From Haloarcula nitratireducens (lineage in GTDB: Archaea > Halobacteriota > Halobacteria > Halobacteriales > Haloarculaceae), in the NCBI RefSeq assembly GCF_019599505.1, contig NZ_RKLT01000002.1, positions 496,001 through 560,000 of the forward strand: DNA of 64,000 nucleotides, in the 5' to 3' direction. The first letter of the stretch is position 1. The number at the start of each line of letters is the position of its first letter. Positions 16,610 through 24,040 of this stretch are shown one piece after another. Made by a program: the position numbers and the translations under genes. Below the pieces are notes generated by a model. That model worked only from the letters and a program-made list of their open reading frames with translations. It searched no databases and was not told the origin of the DNA.

Positions 16610-17386
16610 ATGATAGAAGATGGTCTCCGCTATCAGACACAGGGCGACGACTGGCTCGAACGCGTGCTGATCGGCGGCATCGTCGGGTTCCTCGGCGTAT
16701 TCGTCGTTCCGGCGTTCACGTTCAGCGGGTACATGTTGGAAGTGATGCGGCGAGTGATGGGCGGCGATACGAAGAATCCGCCGGAGTGGGGCGACCTCGA
16801 CCTCGTCGAGATGACCGTCGACGGGCTTCGGTACGTGGCTCTGACGCTCGTCTACGGGCTGGCGTTCGCCCTCGTCGCCGGCCTCCCGATCCTCGTCTTC
16901 CTGCTGGGCGGGTACGGAACCGACTCCGGCGTACTCGTCGGCTTCGGCCTCCTGCTCGGCGGCCTCCTGTACCTCCTCGGCCTGCTCGCGCTCGCGGTCG
17001 TCCTCCCCGTGGCCACGGCGAACTTCGTCGCGGAAGACAGCATCGGCGCCGGGTTCGATACGACGGTCCTCCGCGACGTCGTCGCGAACGGAACTATGCT
17101 GAAAGCCATCGTCTTCGGCGTCGTGATCAACGTTATCGTCCAAGTGGTCGGGAGCGTCCTGTTGTTCACTCTCGTCGGAATCCTCCTGCTCCCGTTCGTC
17201 GGCTTCGTCGGCCAGTCGGCCGTCATGTACGTCTGGGCGCGGGGCTTCGCCGACGCCTACGAGGAGGAGTACGGCCGTCCGCCGCTCGAGGGGCCGACGG
17301 CGAGCGTCGGGGGCGGCGTCGGGACGACCGGGTTCGACGCCGAGACGGGCGTGGACACCGACGCCGACGAGGGCCACCGGTACTGA
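16610..17386 (+). CDS. DUF4013 domain membrane protein
   Basis: A 258-residue integral membrane protein. After an N-terminal amphipathic stretch (YQTQGDDWLERVLIGGIVGFLG) come about six membrane helices. The conserved FSGYMLEVMRRVMGG...PPEWGDLDLVEMTVDGL region marks the DUF4013 family. The C-terminal 40 residues are polar and acidic (ASVGGGVGTTGFDAETGVD). Such proteins are abundant in haloarchaea, with no known activity. A strong TATA box precedes the gene. The idi-like gene begins 54 nt downstream on the same strand with its own TATA-like box, so co-transcription is not required. Confidence 0.85.
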   Translation: MIEDGLRYQTQGDDWLERVLIGGIVGFLGVFVVPAFTFSGYMLEVMRRVMGGDTKNPPEWGDLDLVEMTVDGLRYVALTLVYGLAFALVAGLPILVFLLGGYGTDSGVLVGFGLLLGGLLYLLGLLALAVVLPVATANFVAEDSIGAGFDTTVLRDVVANGTMLKAIVFGVVINVIVQVVGSVLLFTLVGILLLPFVGFVGQSAVMYVWARGFADAYEEEYGRPPLEGPTASVGGGVGTTGFDAETGVDTDADEGHRY

Positions 17387-17440
17387 TCTATCGCGGGAAG
17401 TCGAAGCGCGTAAGACGCCCCTCCGAGATTGATACGCCAT

Positions 17441-18001
17441 ATGAGCAACGACGCGGCCGACGCGCATCCGAACGCCAGGCAGGACGTCATCGCGGTGGAC
17501 GCAGACGACACCGAGACGGGGACGGTCAACCGCCTCGATGCCCACACCGGCGACGGCATCCGCCATCGGGCGTTCACGGCGCTGCTGTTCGACGAGGACG
17601 ACCGCGTACTGTTGGCCCAGCGAGCGGCGACCAAGCGCCTCTGGGACACTTACTGGGACGGCACCGTCGCTTCCCACCCCGTGCAGGGCCAGACGCAGGT
17701 CGAAGCCACGAGAGAGCGCCTCGAAGAGGAACTGGGCATCAGGCCCGCCCAGTACAACGACCTCCGGGTGACCGACCGCTTCGAGTACAAGCGCTACTAC
17801 GAGAACGCCGGACTGGAGTGGGAGGTCTGCGCCGTCTTGCAGGCGACCCTCTCGGACACGTCGCTCGACCCGAACCCCGGAGAGGTCGACGGCCTGATGT
17901 GGGTCCCCTACGACCGCCTGCGCGAGCACCCGGAGTACTACCGCCAACTGCGCCTCTGTCCGTGGTTCGAGATCGCGATGCGCCGCGACGAGGAACGCTA
18001 G
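17441..18001 (+). CDS. Type I isopentenyl-diphosphate isomerase-like Nudix protein, catalytic Cys replaced by Ala
   Basis: A 186-residue protein that aligns along its length with type I isopentenyl-diphosphate delta-isomerase. Against Escherichia coli IDI, all five metal ligands are present: H35 (AHTGDG), H42 (RHRAF), H79 (ASHP), and the Glu pair in GLEWEVCAV. However, the catalytic Cys two residues before the HP motif is Ala77 (GTVASHP instead of SVCGHP). Known haloarchaea also carry a type II enzyme, so this protein may have altered chemistry, act as a Nudix hydrolase, or use another residue. The ATG at 17441 follows a TATA-like cgtaagac box by about 28 nt. The assignment to the family is firm; isomerase activity is uncertain. 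Confidence 0.82.
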   Translation: MSNDAADAHPNARQDVIAVDADDTETGTVNRLDAHTGDGIRHRAFTALLFDEDDRVLLAQRAATKRLWDTYWDGTVASHPVQGQTQVEATRERLEEELGIRPAQYNDLRVTDRFEYKRYYENAGLEWEVCAVLQATLSDTSLDPNPGEVDGLMWVPYDRLREHPEYYRQLRLCPWFEIAMRRDEER

Positions 18002-18020
18002 ACGGTCCGTCCTCGCCGAA

Positions 18021-19799
18021 TCAGCGCTCCGACGCCGCCGCGTCGGCGGCCGCAGTCGCCGACCGTCCGTCGCCCGGCCCGCCGGTCGGGAGGTCGTCGC
18101 CCGCTCCCGCCGTGTCGCGGTCGGTGCCGGCCGCCGGCAACTCGATCTCGACGGTCGTCCCGTCGCCGTCCGCCGGGGCGAACGCCAGCGTCCCGCCGAC
18201 GTTGCGGACGACCCAGTGTACCAGCCAGAGCCCGACCCCGGAGCCGTGCCGAAGCGGGGTCTCCCGCCCGGCGAGGATGACGTCTCGTTCGTGCGGGGCG
18301 ATACCGGGACCGTCGTCGCTGACGCGGACGAGGACGCCGGTCTCGGCGTCGTCGGTCGCGACCGTGACCGCGACCGTCGGCGGCCCGTCGCTGTGTTCGA
18401 TCGCGTTGTCGAGCAGTTCGCCGAACGCGAGCGTCAGCGACGGCCCGCCCTCGACTGTGCAGGTCTCCGGACAGGACAGCGTCACCTCGCCCTCGGGCGT
18501 CCGCTCGCGGGCCTCCTCGACCACCGGGAGGAGGAGTCGGCGCAGGGAGACCGGTCGAGTCCGCTCGTTCTCTAGAGCTTCCGAGACGCGCCCCATCTTG
18601 TTGCTCCGCTCGACGATCGTATCGACCGTCCGCAGGATGCGGTCGATGCGCTCCCGCTCCGAGTCGGAGACGCCATCGCGCAGGAGGTCAGCGTTCCCGC
18701 GGACGACGTTCATCTCGTTGCGGACGTTGTGTCGGAGGAGCCGGTTGAGCACGTCCAGTCGCTGCTCTCGCTGGCGGCGGTCGGTCACGTCACGGAGACT
18801 GACGAGGTGGCCCGAGACGACGCCGTAGGCGCGATACAGCGGCGTCACCCGAACGTCGAAGTACCGGACCGCCCCCTCTCGTTCCAGTCGCGTCTCCGTC
18901 TGCGCTCGCTCGCCGGTCTCGGGCAACGTTTCGGCGAGCGCCGGAAGCCGCCGTCGCAGTGACTCGCCGGAGAGTGCGGCGGCCTCCTCGCCGAATAAGT
19001 CGGTAGCCGCCGCGTTGACGTCGACGATGCGGCCGCCCTCGTCGACGATGACGACCCGGTCGTCCATCTCGGCGAAGATGGCCTCCCGACCGAGGTCGCG
19101 GGTCACCGGCGCGACGTCCAGCAACCGCCCGCGCAACAGCGCCAGCGAGAGGACGATCCCGGAGCCGACGTACGCCAGGCTGGTCGGGTCGAGCGTCTCG
19201 GTGAACTCCCCGAGGGCGTACAGCGAGTGGGCCATCGTCGGGATCGTGATGGCGACCAGGAGCGCGAGGCTCTGACTCTGGAACAGCTCGTTCGTTCGCA
19301 GCATCTGTCGGACCAGCAGGACGCCGCCGACTAGAATCAGCGTCAGCATGTACGCGAGGTGCGCCCACCGGGCCAGTCCCCAGACCGGCACGAGCGCGCT
19401 CGTCTGGCCGACGACCGCCGTCTCCGAGCCGGCCCAGACCAGTCCGTGCCCCCGGTTCGACCAGACGAGGGTGACGAACAGCGCCGGTTCCGCGAGCAAG
19501 AGCGCGACGCGTCGCTTCGTGAGCCAGTGGGGGTGACCGGTGTACTCGAGGACCGTCGCTAGCCACGCGACGGGGACGACGACGGAGAGCGTCAACTGCA
19601 CCTGTACCAACCGCACCATCGTCTGTACGTCCGGGACGGCCAGTTCCAGCCCGTAGGCGACGGTCCAGAGGCTGGCGGCGACGACGAACGCCGCGAGCGG
19701 GCCGGCGCCGGGTCGGTCCCGGTGGAGCCAGGCGAGAACGGCGACGCCCATCCCCACGACGGCGGCCAGCAGCACCACCGAGAGCGGCGACAGCAGCAT
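18021..19799 (-). CDS. Membrane sensor histidine kinase (7TM sensor-PAS-HisKA-HATPase)
   Basis: A 592-residue kinase. Residues 1-225 form about seven membrane helices of the histidine-kinase 7TM sensor type. Residues 240-345 are a PAS domain (RVVIVDEGGRIVDVNAAATDLFG), and the phosphoacceptor H box is LLRHNVRNEMNVVRGN near residue 370. The HATPase shows N (ELLDNAIEHSDG), G1 (VSDDGPGI) and G2 (GSGVGLWLVHWVV) boxes. The last 40 residues are disordered. It autophosphorylates and passes phosphate to an unknown response regulator; none is encoded nearby. The signal is unknown. The gene converges on the idi-like gene, 19 nt apart. Confidence 0.92.
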   Translation of the reverse strand: MLLSPLSVVLLAAVVGMGVAVLAWLHRDRPGAGPLAAFVVAASLWTVAYGLELAVPDVQTMVRLVQVQLTLSVVVPVAWLATVLEYTGHPHWLTKRRVALLLAEPALFVTLVWSNRGHGLVWAGSETAVVGQTSALVPVWGLARWAHLAYMLTLILVGGVLLVRQMLRTNELFQSQSLALLVAITIPTMAHSLYALGEFTETLDPTSLAYVGSGIVLSLALLRGRLLDVAPVTRDLGREAIFAEMDDRVVIVDEGGRIVDVNAAATDLFGEEAAALSGESLRRRLPALAETLPETGERAQTETRLEREGAVRYFDVRVTPLYRAYGVVSGHLVSLRDVTDRRQREQRLDVLNRLLRHNVRNEMNVVRGNADLLRDGVSDSERERIDRILRTVDTIVERSNKMGRVSEALENERTRPVSLRRLLLPVVEEARERTPEGEVTLSCPETCTVEGGPSLTLAFGELLDNAIEHSDGPPTVAVTVATDDAETGVLVRVSDDGPGIAPHERDVILAGRETPLRHGSGVGLWLVHWVVRNVGGTLAFAPADGDGTTVEIELPAAGTDRDTAGAGDDLPTGGPGDGRSATAAADAAASER

Positions 19800-19896
19800 C
19801 TGTTTCGAGGGTGGCCCGACCGCGGGATAAGCGTTCTCGGCCCAGTATCGCGAGCGATACTACGACCGACGGTCCCGGGGCACGGCGCGGCCGCCG

Positions 19897-20250
19897 TCAG
19901 TCCGGCCGCCGCGAGCGAAGCGCCGACCACACGGCGAGGCCGCCCAGCAGGAACGCCGGGACGAGCGGCAGCGCCAGATACGCCGCCCGGAGGGTGAGCC
20001 CGAGCGACCGGACGAACCCCTGTGCGGCCGGGAGCGCGAGGATGGCGACGGGGATCAGCAGGAAGCCGACGACGATCATCCCGACGAGGACCCACCCCTC
20101 CCAGCCGAAGTCGTCGCTCGTCGCCGCCTGCCGGGGCGGTTCGCCGCTGGGCCGGTGGACGTAGCCGCCGTCGGCCGCGCCGTCGTCTCCCGTGCCGCTG
20201 TCTCCCGCGCCGCCGTCACCCGCTTCTGGACGGTCCCCGTCGTCACTCAT
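19897..20250 (-). CDS. Small membrane protein with disordered acidic N-terminus
   Basis: A 117-residue protein. Residues 1-45 are Gly/Asp-rich and disordered (DGGAGDSGTGDDGAADGG), followed by two membrane segments (WEGWVLVGMIVVGFLLIPVA and LPLVPAFLLGGLAVW) and the basic tail LRSRRPD. The ATG at 20250 overlaps the stop of the upstream quinone reductase gene by 8 nt, so the two are translationally coupled; an ATG three codons upstream would lengthen the overlap. The function is unknown; positioning of the reductase at the membrane is only a guess. Confidence 0.7.
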   Translation of the reverse strand: MSDDGDRPEAGDGGAGDSGTGDDGAADGGYVHRPSGEPPRQAATSDDFGWEGWVLVGMIVVGFLLIPVAILALPAAQGFVRSLGLTLRAAYLALPLVPAFLLGGLAVWSALRSRRPD

Positions 20251-21289
20251 CGTACTCACTGTCCGGGACGACGACGACTTTTCCGAACCCCTCGCGCGAT
20301 TCCAGCAGCTCGTGGCCGCGGGCCGTCTCGCTCATCGGCAGCGTCGCCCGCTTCTCGACGGTGAACGTGCCGTCCCAGACCCGTTCGAGAGCGGCCTCGG
20401 TCTCGCCGTAGGTCGCCATCGTCGACCCGACGACGGTCAGCTGGTTGCCGAAGATGCGGTTGACGTTCGTCTCAGGGGTGGGACCGCTGGTCGCACCGCA
20501 GGTGAGCAGGCGGCCGCCCTTCGCCAGCGACCGCAGCGACTGTCGCCACGTCTCCTCGCCGACGTGGTCCACGACCACGTCGACGCCGCGTCGGTCGGTG
20601 AGTTCCCGGATTCGCGTATCGAACTCGCTGTCGGTGTAGTCGATGGCGCGGTCCGCGCCGAGTCGCTCGGCGGCCGCCCGTTTCTCGTCGGTGCTGGCGG
20701 TGGCGAACACCGTACAGCCGACGTGGTCGGCGATCTGGACGGCGGCGTGGCCGACGCCGCCGCTGGCCCCGAGGACGAGCACCGAATCGTCGGGTCGAAT
20801 CTCGCCGCGGGTGACGAGCAGCCGCCACGCCGTCTGGAAGACGAGGGGCGCGGCGGCCGCCGTCTCCCAGTCCACCCCGTCGGGGACCGAGACGAGGGCG
20901 TCGGCCGGCACCGCCGCCAGTTCGCTGTGAACGCCGGTGGTGTGCTCGCCGAGCACCCGATAGTCGACGCAGAGCGTCGGTTCGCCGCGGCGACAGAACT
21001 CACAGGAACCGCAGTTGACGCCCGCGCTGACCGCGACCCGGTCGCCGGGGTCGACGCGGCTCACGTCCGCCCCGACCTCGCGGACGACGCCCGCGGCGTC
21101 GCTCCCCGGAACGTGCGGCAGTTCGAGGTCGAGTCCGGGGAGTCCGCGACGGGTCCAGACGTCGAGGTGATTCAGCGCGCCGGCCCTGACGTCGACCAGC
21201 GCTTCGTTCCGGCCGACCGTCGGGTCGGGCGCGTCGCCGTAGGTGACGACCTCGCGCCCGCCGTGGTCGGTGTACTGGACGGCCTGCAT
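20243..21289 (-). CDS. Zinc-binding alcohol dehydrogenase / NADPH:quinone reductase family oxidoreductase
   Basis: A 348-residue medium-chain dehydrogenase/reductase. The GroES-like N-terminal domain has LNHLDVWTRRGLPG and HVPGSDAAGVVREVG. The structural zinc lobe is intact, with four Cys in NCGSCEFCRRGEPTLC. The Rossmann motif is VLGASGGVGHAAVQIA, followed by GADRAIDYTD and DVVVDHVGEETW. The catalytic zinc Cys is not in the usual position (N in ALNHLD), so it is probably a quinone-oxidoreductase-like reductase with a structural zinc only. The ATG at 21289 begins the domain. It is followed by an overlapping membrane-protein gene and is divergent from moaB. Confidence 0.88.
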   Translation of the reverse strand: MQAVQYTDHGGREVVTYGDAPDPTVGRNEALVDVRAGALNHLDVWTRRGLPGLDLELPHVPGSDAAGVVREVGADVSRVDPGDRVAVSAGVNCGSCEFCRRGEPTLCVDYRVLGEHTTGVHSELAAVPADALVSVPDGVDWETAAAAPLVFQTAWRLLVTRGEIRPDDSVLVLGASGGVGHAAVQIADHVGCTVFATASTDEKRAAAERLGADRAIDYTDSEFDTRIRELTDRRGVDVVVDHVGEETWRQSLRSLAKGGRLLTCGATSGPTPETNVNRIFGNQLTVVGSTMATYGETEAALERVWDGTFTVEKRATLPMSETARGHELLESREGFGKVVVVPDSEYDE

Positions 21290-21436
21290 GGTCGCCACTC
21301 GGGTCAGCGGCCGCAAAACGCTGGCGGTCTGTGAGCCGGACTCGCGAGCGGGAGGGGGTCCGATCGGTCGGTTTCGAGGAGCGTCAGCCGGTGGCCACGG
21401 ACGTGCGCGTTCGGGCCGCGACCCGGGCGGCCGGAA

Positions 21437-21446
21437 CCATTTACCC
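21437..21446 (+). promoter_or_regulatory. TATA-box promoter of the moaB-like gene
   Basis: ccatttaccc is centred about 27 nt before the ATG at 21468, in line with a leaderless transcript starting at the acidic N-terminus. Confidence 0.55.
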
Positions 21447-21467
21447 GCCAGGTGCCTTCGTCCGCGT

Positions 21468-22400
21468 ATGGTCGACTTCCAGTCCCGCGATACCCGACGG
21501 GGGTTCAGTTCCGACGACGAGGAGGACGAGGAGGACGAGGCGGAGACAGACGCGGACGAGACGGGGACGGACCGGGAGACGGAGACAGACGACCGGGAAG
21601 CCACCGAGAGCGACGGCGAGAGCGAGGGGGAACGAAGCGAGACGGCCGACGCCGCGGGAGCGACCGAACGCGCCGAGCCGTCGGCGGCCGAGGCCACCGG
21701 GACTGGCGAAGACGCGTCGGCGGCGGACGCGGAGCGGACCTTAGAGACGACGTCGGCGACCGAGTCACCCGACCCCGACGAGCGGGTGAGCGAGCGGGAC
21801 GACGGGGTGACCCCGACCGCGGACTCGACGGGGACGCCGACCGAGTCGAGGGCGAGCGACGCCGACGACACCGCCGGAACCGCCGACCCCGACTCGCCCG
21901 CCGCCCAACGCCGGAACGCAGCGACGGAGACGGCCGTCGACGCGGCGCTCGTCACGGTCGGGACGACGACGGAGCGCGGCGAGGACCCGACCGGCGAGGC
22001 GCTGGCGGCGGCCATCGAGGCCGCGGGCTACGACGTCACCGCCCGCGAGCGCCTCCGTCGGGATTACGACGGAATCCAGCGGGCGGTGAACGCGCTCGTC
22101 CGCCGGGACGACGTCGGCCTCGTCGTCACCGCCGGCGGCGTCGGCGTCACCGCCGACGACGTGACCATCGAGGCGGTCCATCCGCTGTTCGAGAAGTCCC
22201 TGCCCGGCTTCGGCGAGGTGTTCCGGAGCTTCCTCTTCGACGAGGTCGGCACCGGCATCGTCTCTATCCGGGCGACGGCGGGCATCGCCGACGGGACGCC
22301 CGTGTTCTGTCTACCCGCCGACGAGGGGGCCGCCGGAGTCGCCATCGACGAGATCATCGCCGCCGAAGCGCCCGGCCTGCTCGGCGACATCGAGGGCTGA
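21468..22400 (+). CDS. moaB: MoaB/MogA-like molybdopterin-binding protein with long acidic N-terminal extension
   Basis: A 310-residue protein. Residues 155-310 are a MoCF-binding domain of the MoaB/MogA type (ALVTVGTTTERGEDPTGEAL; LVVTAGGVGVTADDVTIEA; VGTGIVSIRATAG), a family that adenylylates molybdopterin in molybdenum cofactor synthesis. The GGTG/RD/TPEA signature of bacterial MoaB reads GGVG/DD/TIEA, so activity may differ. Residues 1-154 are an extreme Glu/Asp/Thr/Ser-rich disordered extension not found in bacterial homologues. The ATG at 21468 has a TATA-like box 27 nt upstream, arguing that the extension is translated. The following AKR gene is 81 nt downstream on the same strand. Confidence 0.8.
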   Translation: MVDFQSRDTRRGFSSDDEEDEEDEAETDADETGTDRETETDDREATESDGESEGERSETADAAGATERAEPSAAEATGTGEDASAADAERTLETTSATESPDPDERVSERDDGVTPTADSTGTPTESRASDADDTAGTADPDSPAAQRRNAATETAVDAALVTVGTTTERGEDPTGEALAAAIEAAGYDVTARERLRRDYDGIQRAVNALVRRDDVGLVVTAGGVGVTADDVTIEAVHPLFEKSLPGFGEVFRSFLFDEVGTGIVSIRATAGIADGTPVFCLPADEGAAGVAIDEIIAAEAPGLLGDIEG

Positions 22401-22481
22401 GCCCACCGACCGGAGGAGTCGCGGCCGCCGGCCTCTTCCGTCGGTCACTGCCGTTTTGTCCCCGGCCCGCCAACGGTGCCT

Positions 22482-23306
22482 ATGGAGACGATTCAGGTCC
22501 GAGGCGAGTCGGTCCCGGCGCTCGGTCTCGGCACGTGGCAGCTGACGGGCGCGACCTGTCAGGAGACAGTTCAGACCGCCCTCGACATGGGGTATCGACA
22601 CGTCGACACCGCGCAGGCCTACGGCAACGAACGGCGGGTCGGAACGGGGATCGACGCCGCCGACGTGGACCGCGAGGACGTCTTCCTCACGACGAAGCTC
22701 GACGGGAGCAATCGAAGCGCGCGGCGCGTCCGCCAGTCCGCCCGCGAGAGCTGTCACCGCCTCGGGACGGACTACCTCGACCTGTTGCTCATCCACTGGC
22801 CGAACACGCCGTGGATGGTCCCGGTCTCCGAGACGATCGACGCGATGAACGACCTCGTCGACGACGGCCTCGTCCGGAACATCGGCGTCAGCAACTTCTC
22901 GCCGTCGCGGCTGGACGAGGCTCGCGAACTCTCGGACGCCCCCATCTTCACCGACCAGGTGCAGTACCACCCCTACTGGGACCAGACGCAACTGCTCGAC
23001 TACTGCCGGATTCACGACGTGCTCCTGACGGCGTACAGCCCGTTGGCCCGCGGTGGCGTCTTGGACGACCCGGCGATCGTTCAGGTCGGGAATCGCTACG
23101 ACAAGTCACCCGCACAGGTCGCCCTCCGGTGGCTGGTCCAACAGGACGGCGTCGCCGCCATCCCGAAAGCGACGGGCCGTGAACACCTCGAAGCGAACCT
23201 CGCGGTCTTCGACTTCGAGCTGACCGACGAAGAGATGGAGCGAATCCGGTCGCCTTCGAAGGCGAAGACGGGGTATCACTTCGTCCGCTCGCAGTTACCG
23301 TTCTGA
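22482..23306 (+). CDS. Aldo/keto reductase
   Basis: A 274-residue member of the AKR superfamily, of the 2,5-diketo-D-gluconate reductase-like subgroup. The catalytic tetrad is visible: Asp in MGYRHVDTAQAYGNE with Tyr, Lys in LTTKLDGSN, and His in DLLLIHWPN. NADP-binding is suggested by IPKATGREHLEANL near the C-terminus. The substrate is unknown; family members reduce aldehydes such as methylglyoxal. It differs clearly from the other AKR at 5.1-6.0 kb, being from a separate branch. It is followed after 43 nt by an MBL-fold hydrolase gene on the same strand. Confidence 0.9.
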   Translation: METIQVRGESVPALGLGTWQLTGATCQETVQTALDMGYRHVDTAQAYGNERRVGTGIDAADVDREDVFLTTKLDGSNRSARRVRQSARESCHRLGTDYLDLLLIHWPNTPWMVPVSETIDAMNDLVDDGLVRNIGVSNFSPSRLDEARELSDAPIFTDQVQYHPYWDQTQLLDYCRIHDVLLTAYSPLARGGVLDDPAIVQVGNRYDKSPAQVALRWLVQQDGVAAIPKATGREHLEANLAVFDFELTDEEMERIRSPSKAKTGYHFVRSQLPF

Positions 23307-23349
23307 ACGCTTCGAGAGGGTTTTGACGCCGGCGTCCGTACGCCGCGGT

Positions 23350-24024
23350 ATGGTAACCCCGCTATCGGACGACGTCTGGTGGTACGACCTCTCGGGAGTC
23401 AACGCGTACCTCGTCGACGACGGGGGGACGCTGACGCTGGTCGACGCCGGGATGCCGTGGCACGGCAACGCGCTCCTCGGCGGGATCAGAGAGGCCGGCT
23501 TCGAGCTGCGGGACGTAGAGCGCGTCCTGCTGACCCACTACGACTTCGACCACGTCGGCGGGCTCTCGGCGTTCGACGGCGTGGACCTGACCATCTACGT
23601 CGGCGCGGCCGACGCGCGTTTCGTGACCGGTGAGGAGCGGCCGCCGCTCTCGAACCACAAGGGAGCGATTCAGCGCGTCGGGGGGAAATTCTGCTCGCCG
23701 CCGGACAACCCGGTCGAACCGCTGACCGACGGCGAGACGGTCGGCAGTTTCACGACCTACCTCACGCCGGGCCACACGCCCGGCCACGTCTGCTACGTCA
23801 GCGAGGAGCTCGACGCGGCGTTCCTCGGCGACCTCGTCCGAGAGGAGCGCGGCACGCTCAAGCCCTCGCCGTGGCTGATAAGCTACGACACGGGCGACGT
23901 GAGAGAGAGCGTCCGCGGCTTCGTCGAACACGTCCCGCCGTTCGAGGTCGCCGGGATGGGCCACGGCGTCCCGTTCAAACGCGGCGGAAGCGAGCGTCTC
24001 GCCGAGACGGCGGCGACGCTCTGA
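23350..24024 (+). CDS. MBL-fold metallo-hydrolase
   Basis: A 224-residue metallo-beta-lactamase-fold protein. The metal motif HxxxDH appears as LLTHYDFDHVGG, so the first His-to-His part is HYDFDH, followed by the later His in LTPGHTPGHVCYV and Asp in FLGDLVRE and a C-terminal His in GMGHGVPF. These give a normal binuclear site, with Tyr replacing the more common Ser/Gly in HxHxDH. Substrates in this fold range from thioesters to lactams, so none is assigned. It lies 43 nt downstream of the AKR gene; a shared role in aldehyde or thioester detoxification is possible but unproven. Confidence 0.88.
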   Translation: MVTPLSDDVWWYDLSGVNAYLVDDGGTLTLVDAGMPWHGNALLGGIREAGFELRDVERVLLTHYDFDHVGGLSAFDGVDLTIYVGAADARFVTGEERPPLSNHKGAIQRVGGKFCSPPDNPVEPLTDGETVGSFTTYLTPGHTPGHVCYVSEELDAAFLGDLVREERGTLKPSPWLISYDTGDVRESVRGFVEHVPPFEVAGMGHGVPFKRGGSERLAETAATL

Positions 24025-24040
24025 GCGGTCTGACCGCGGC

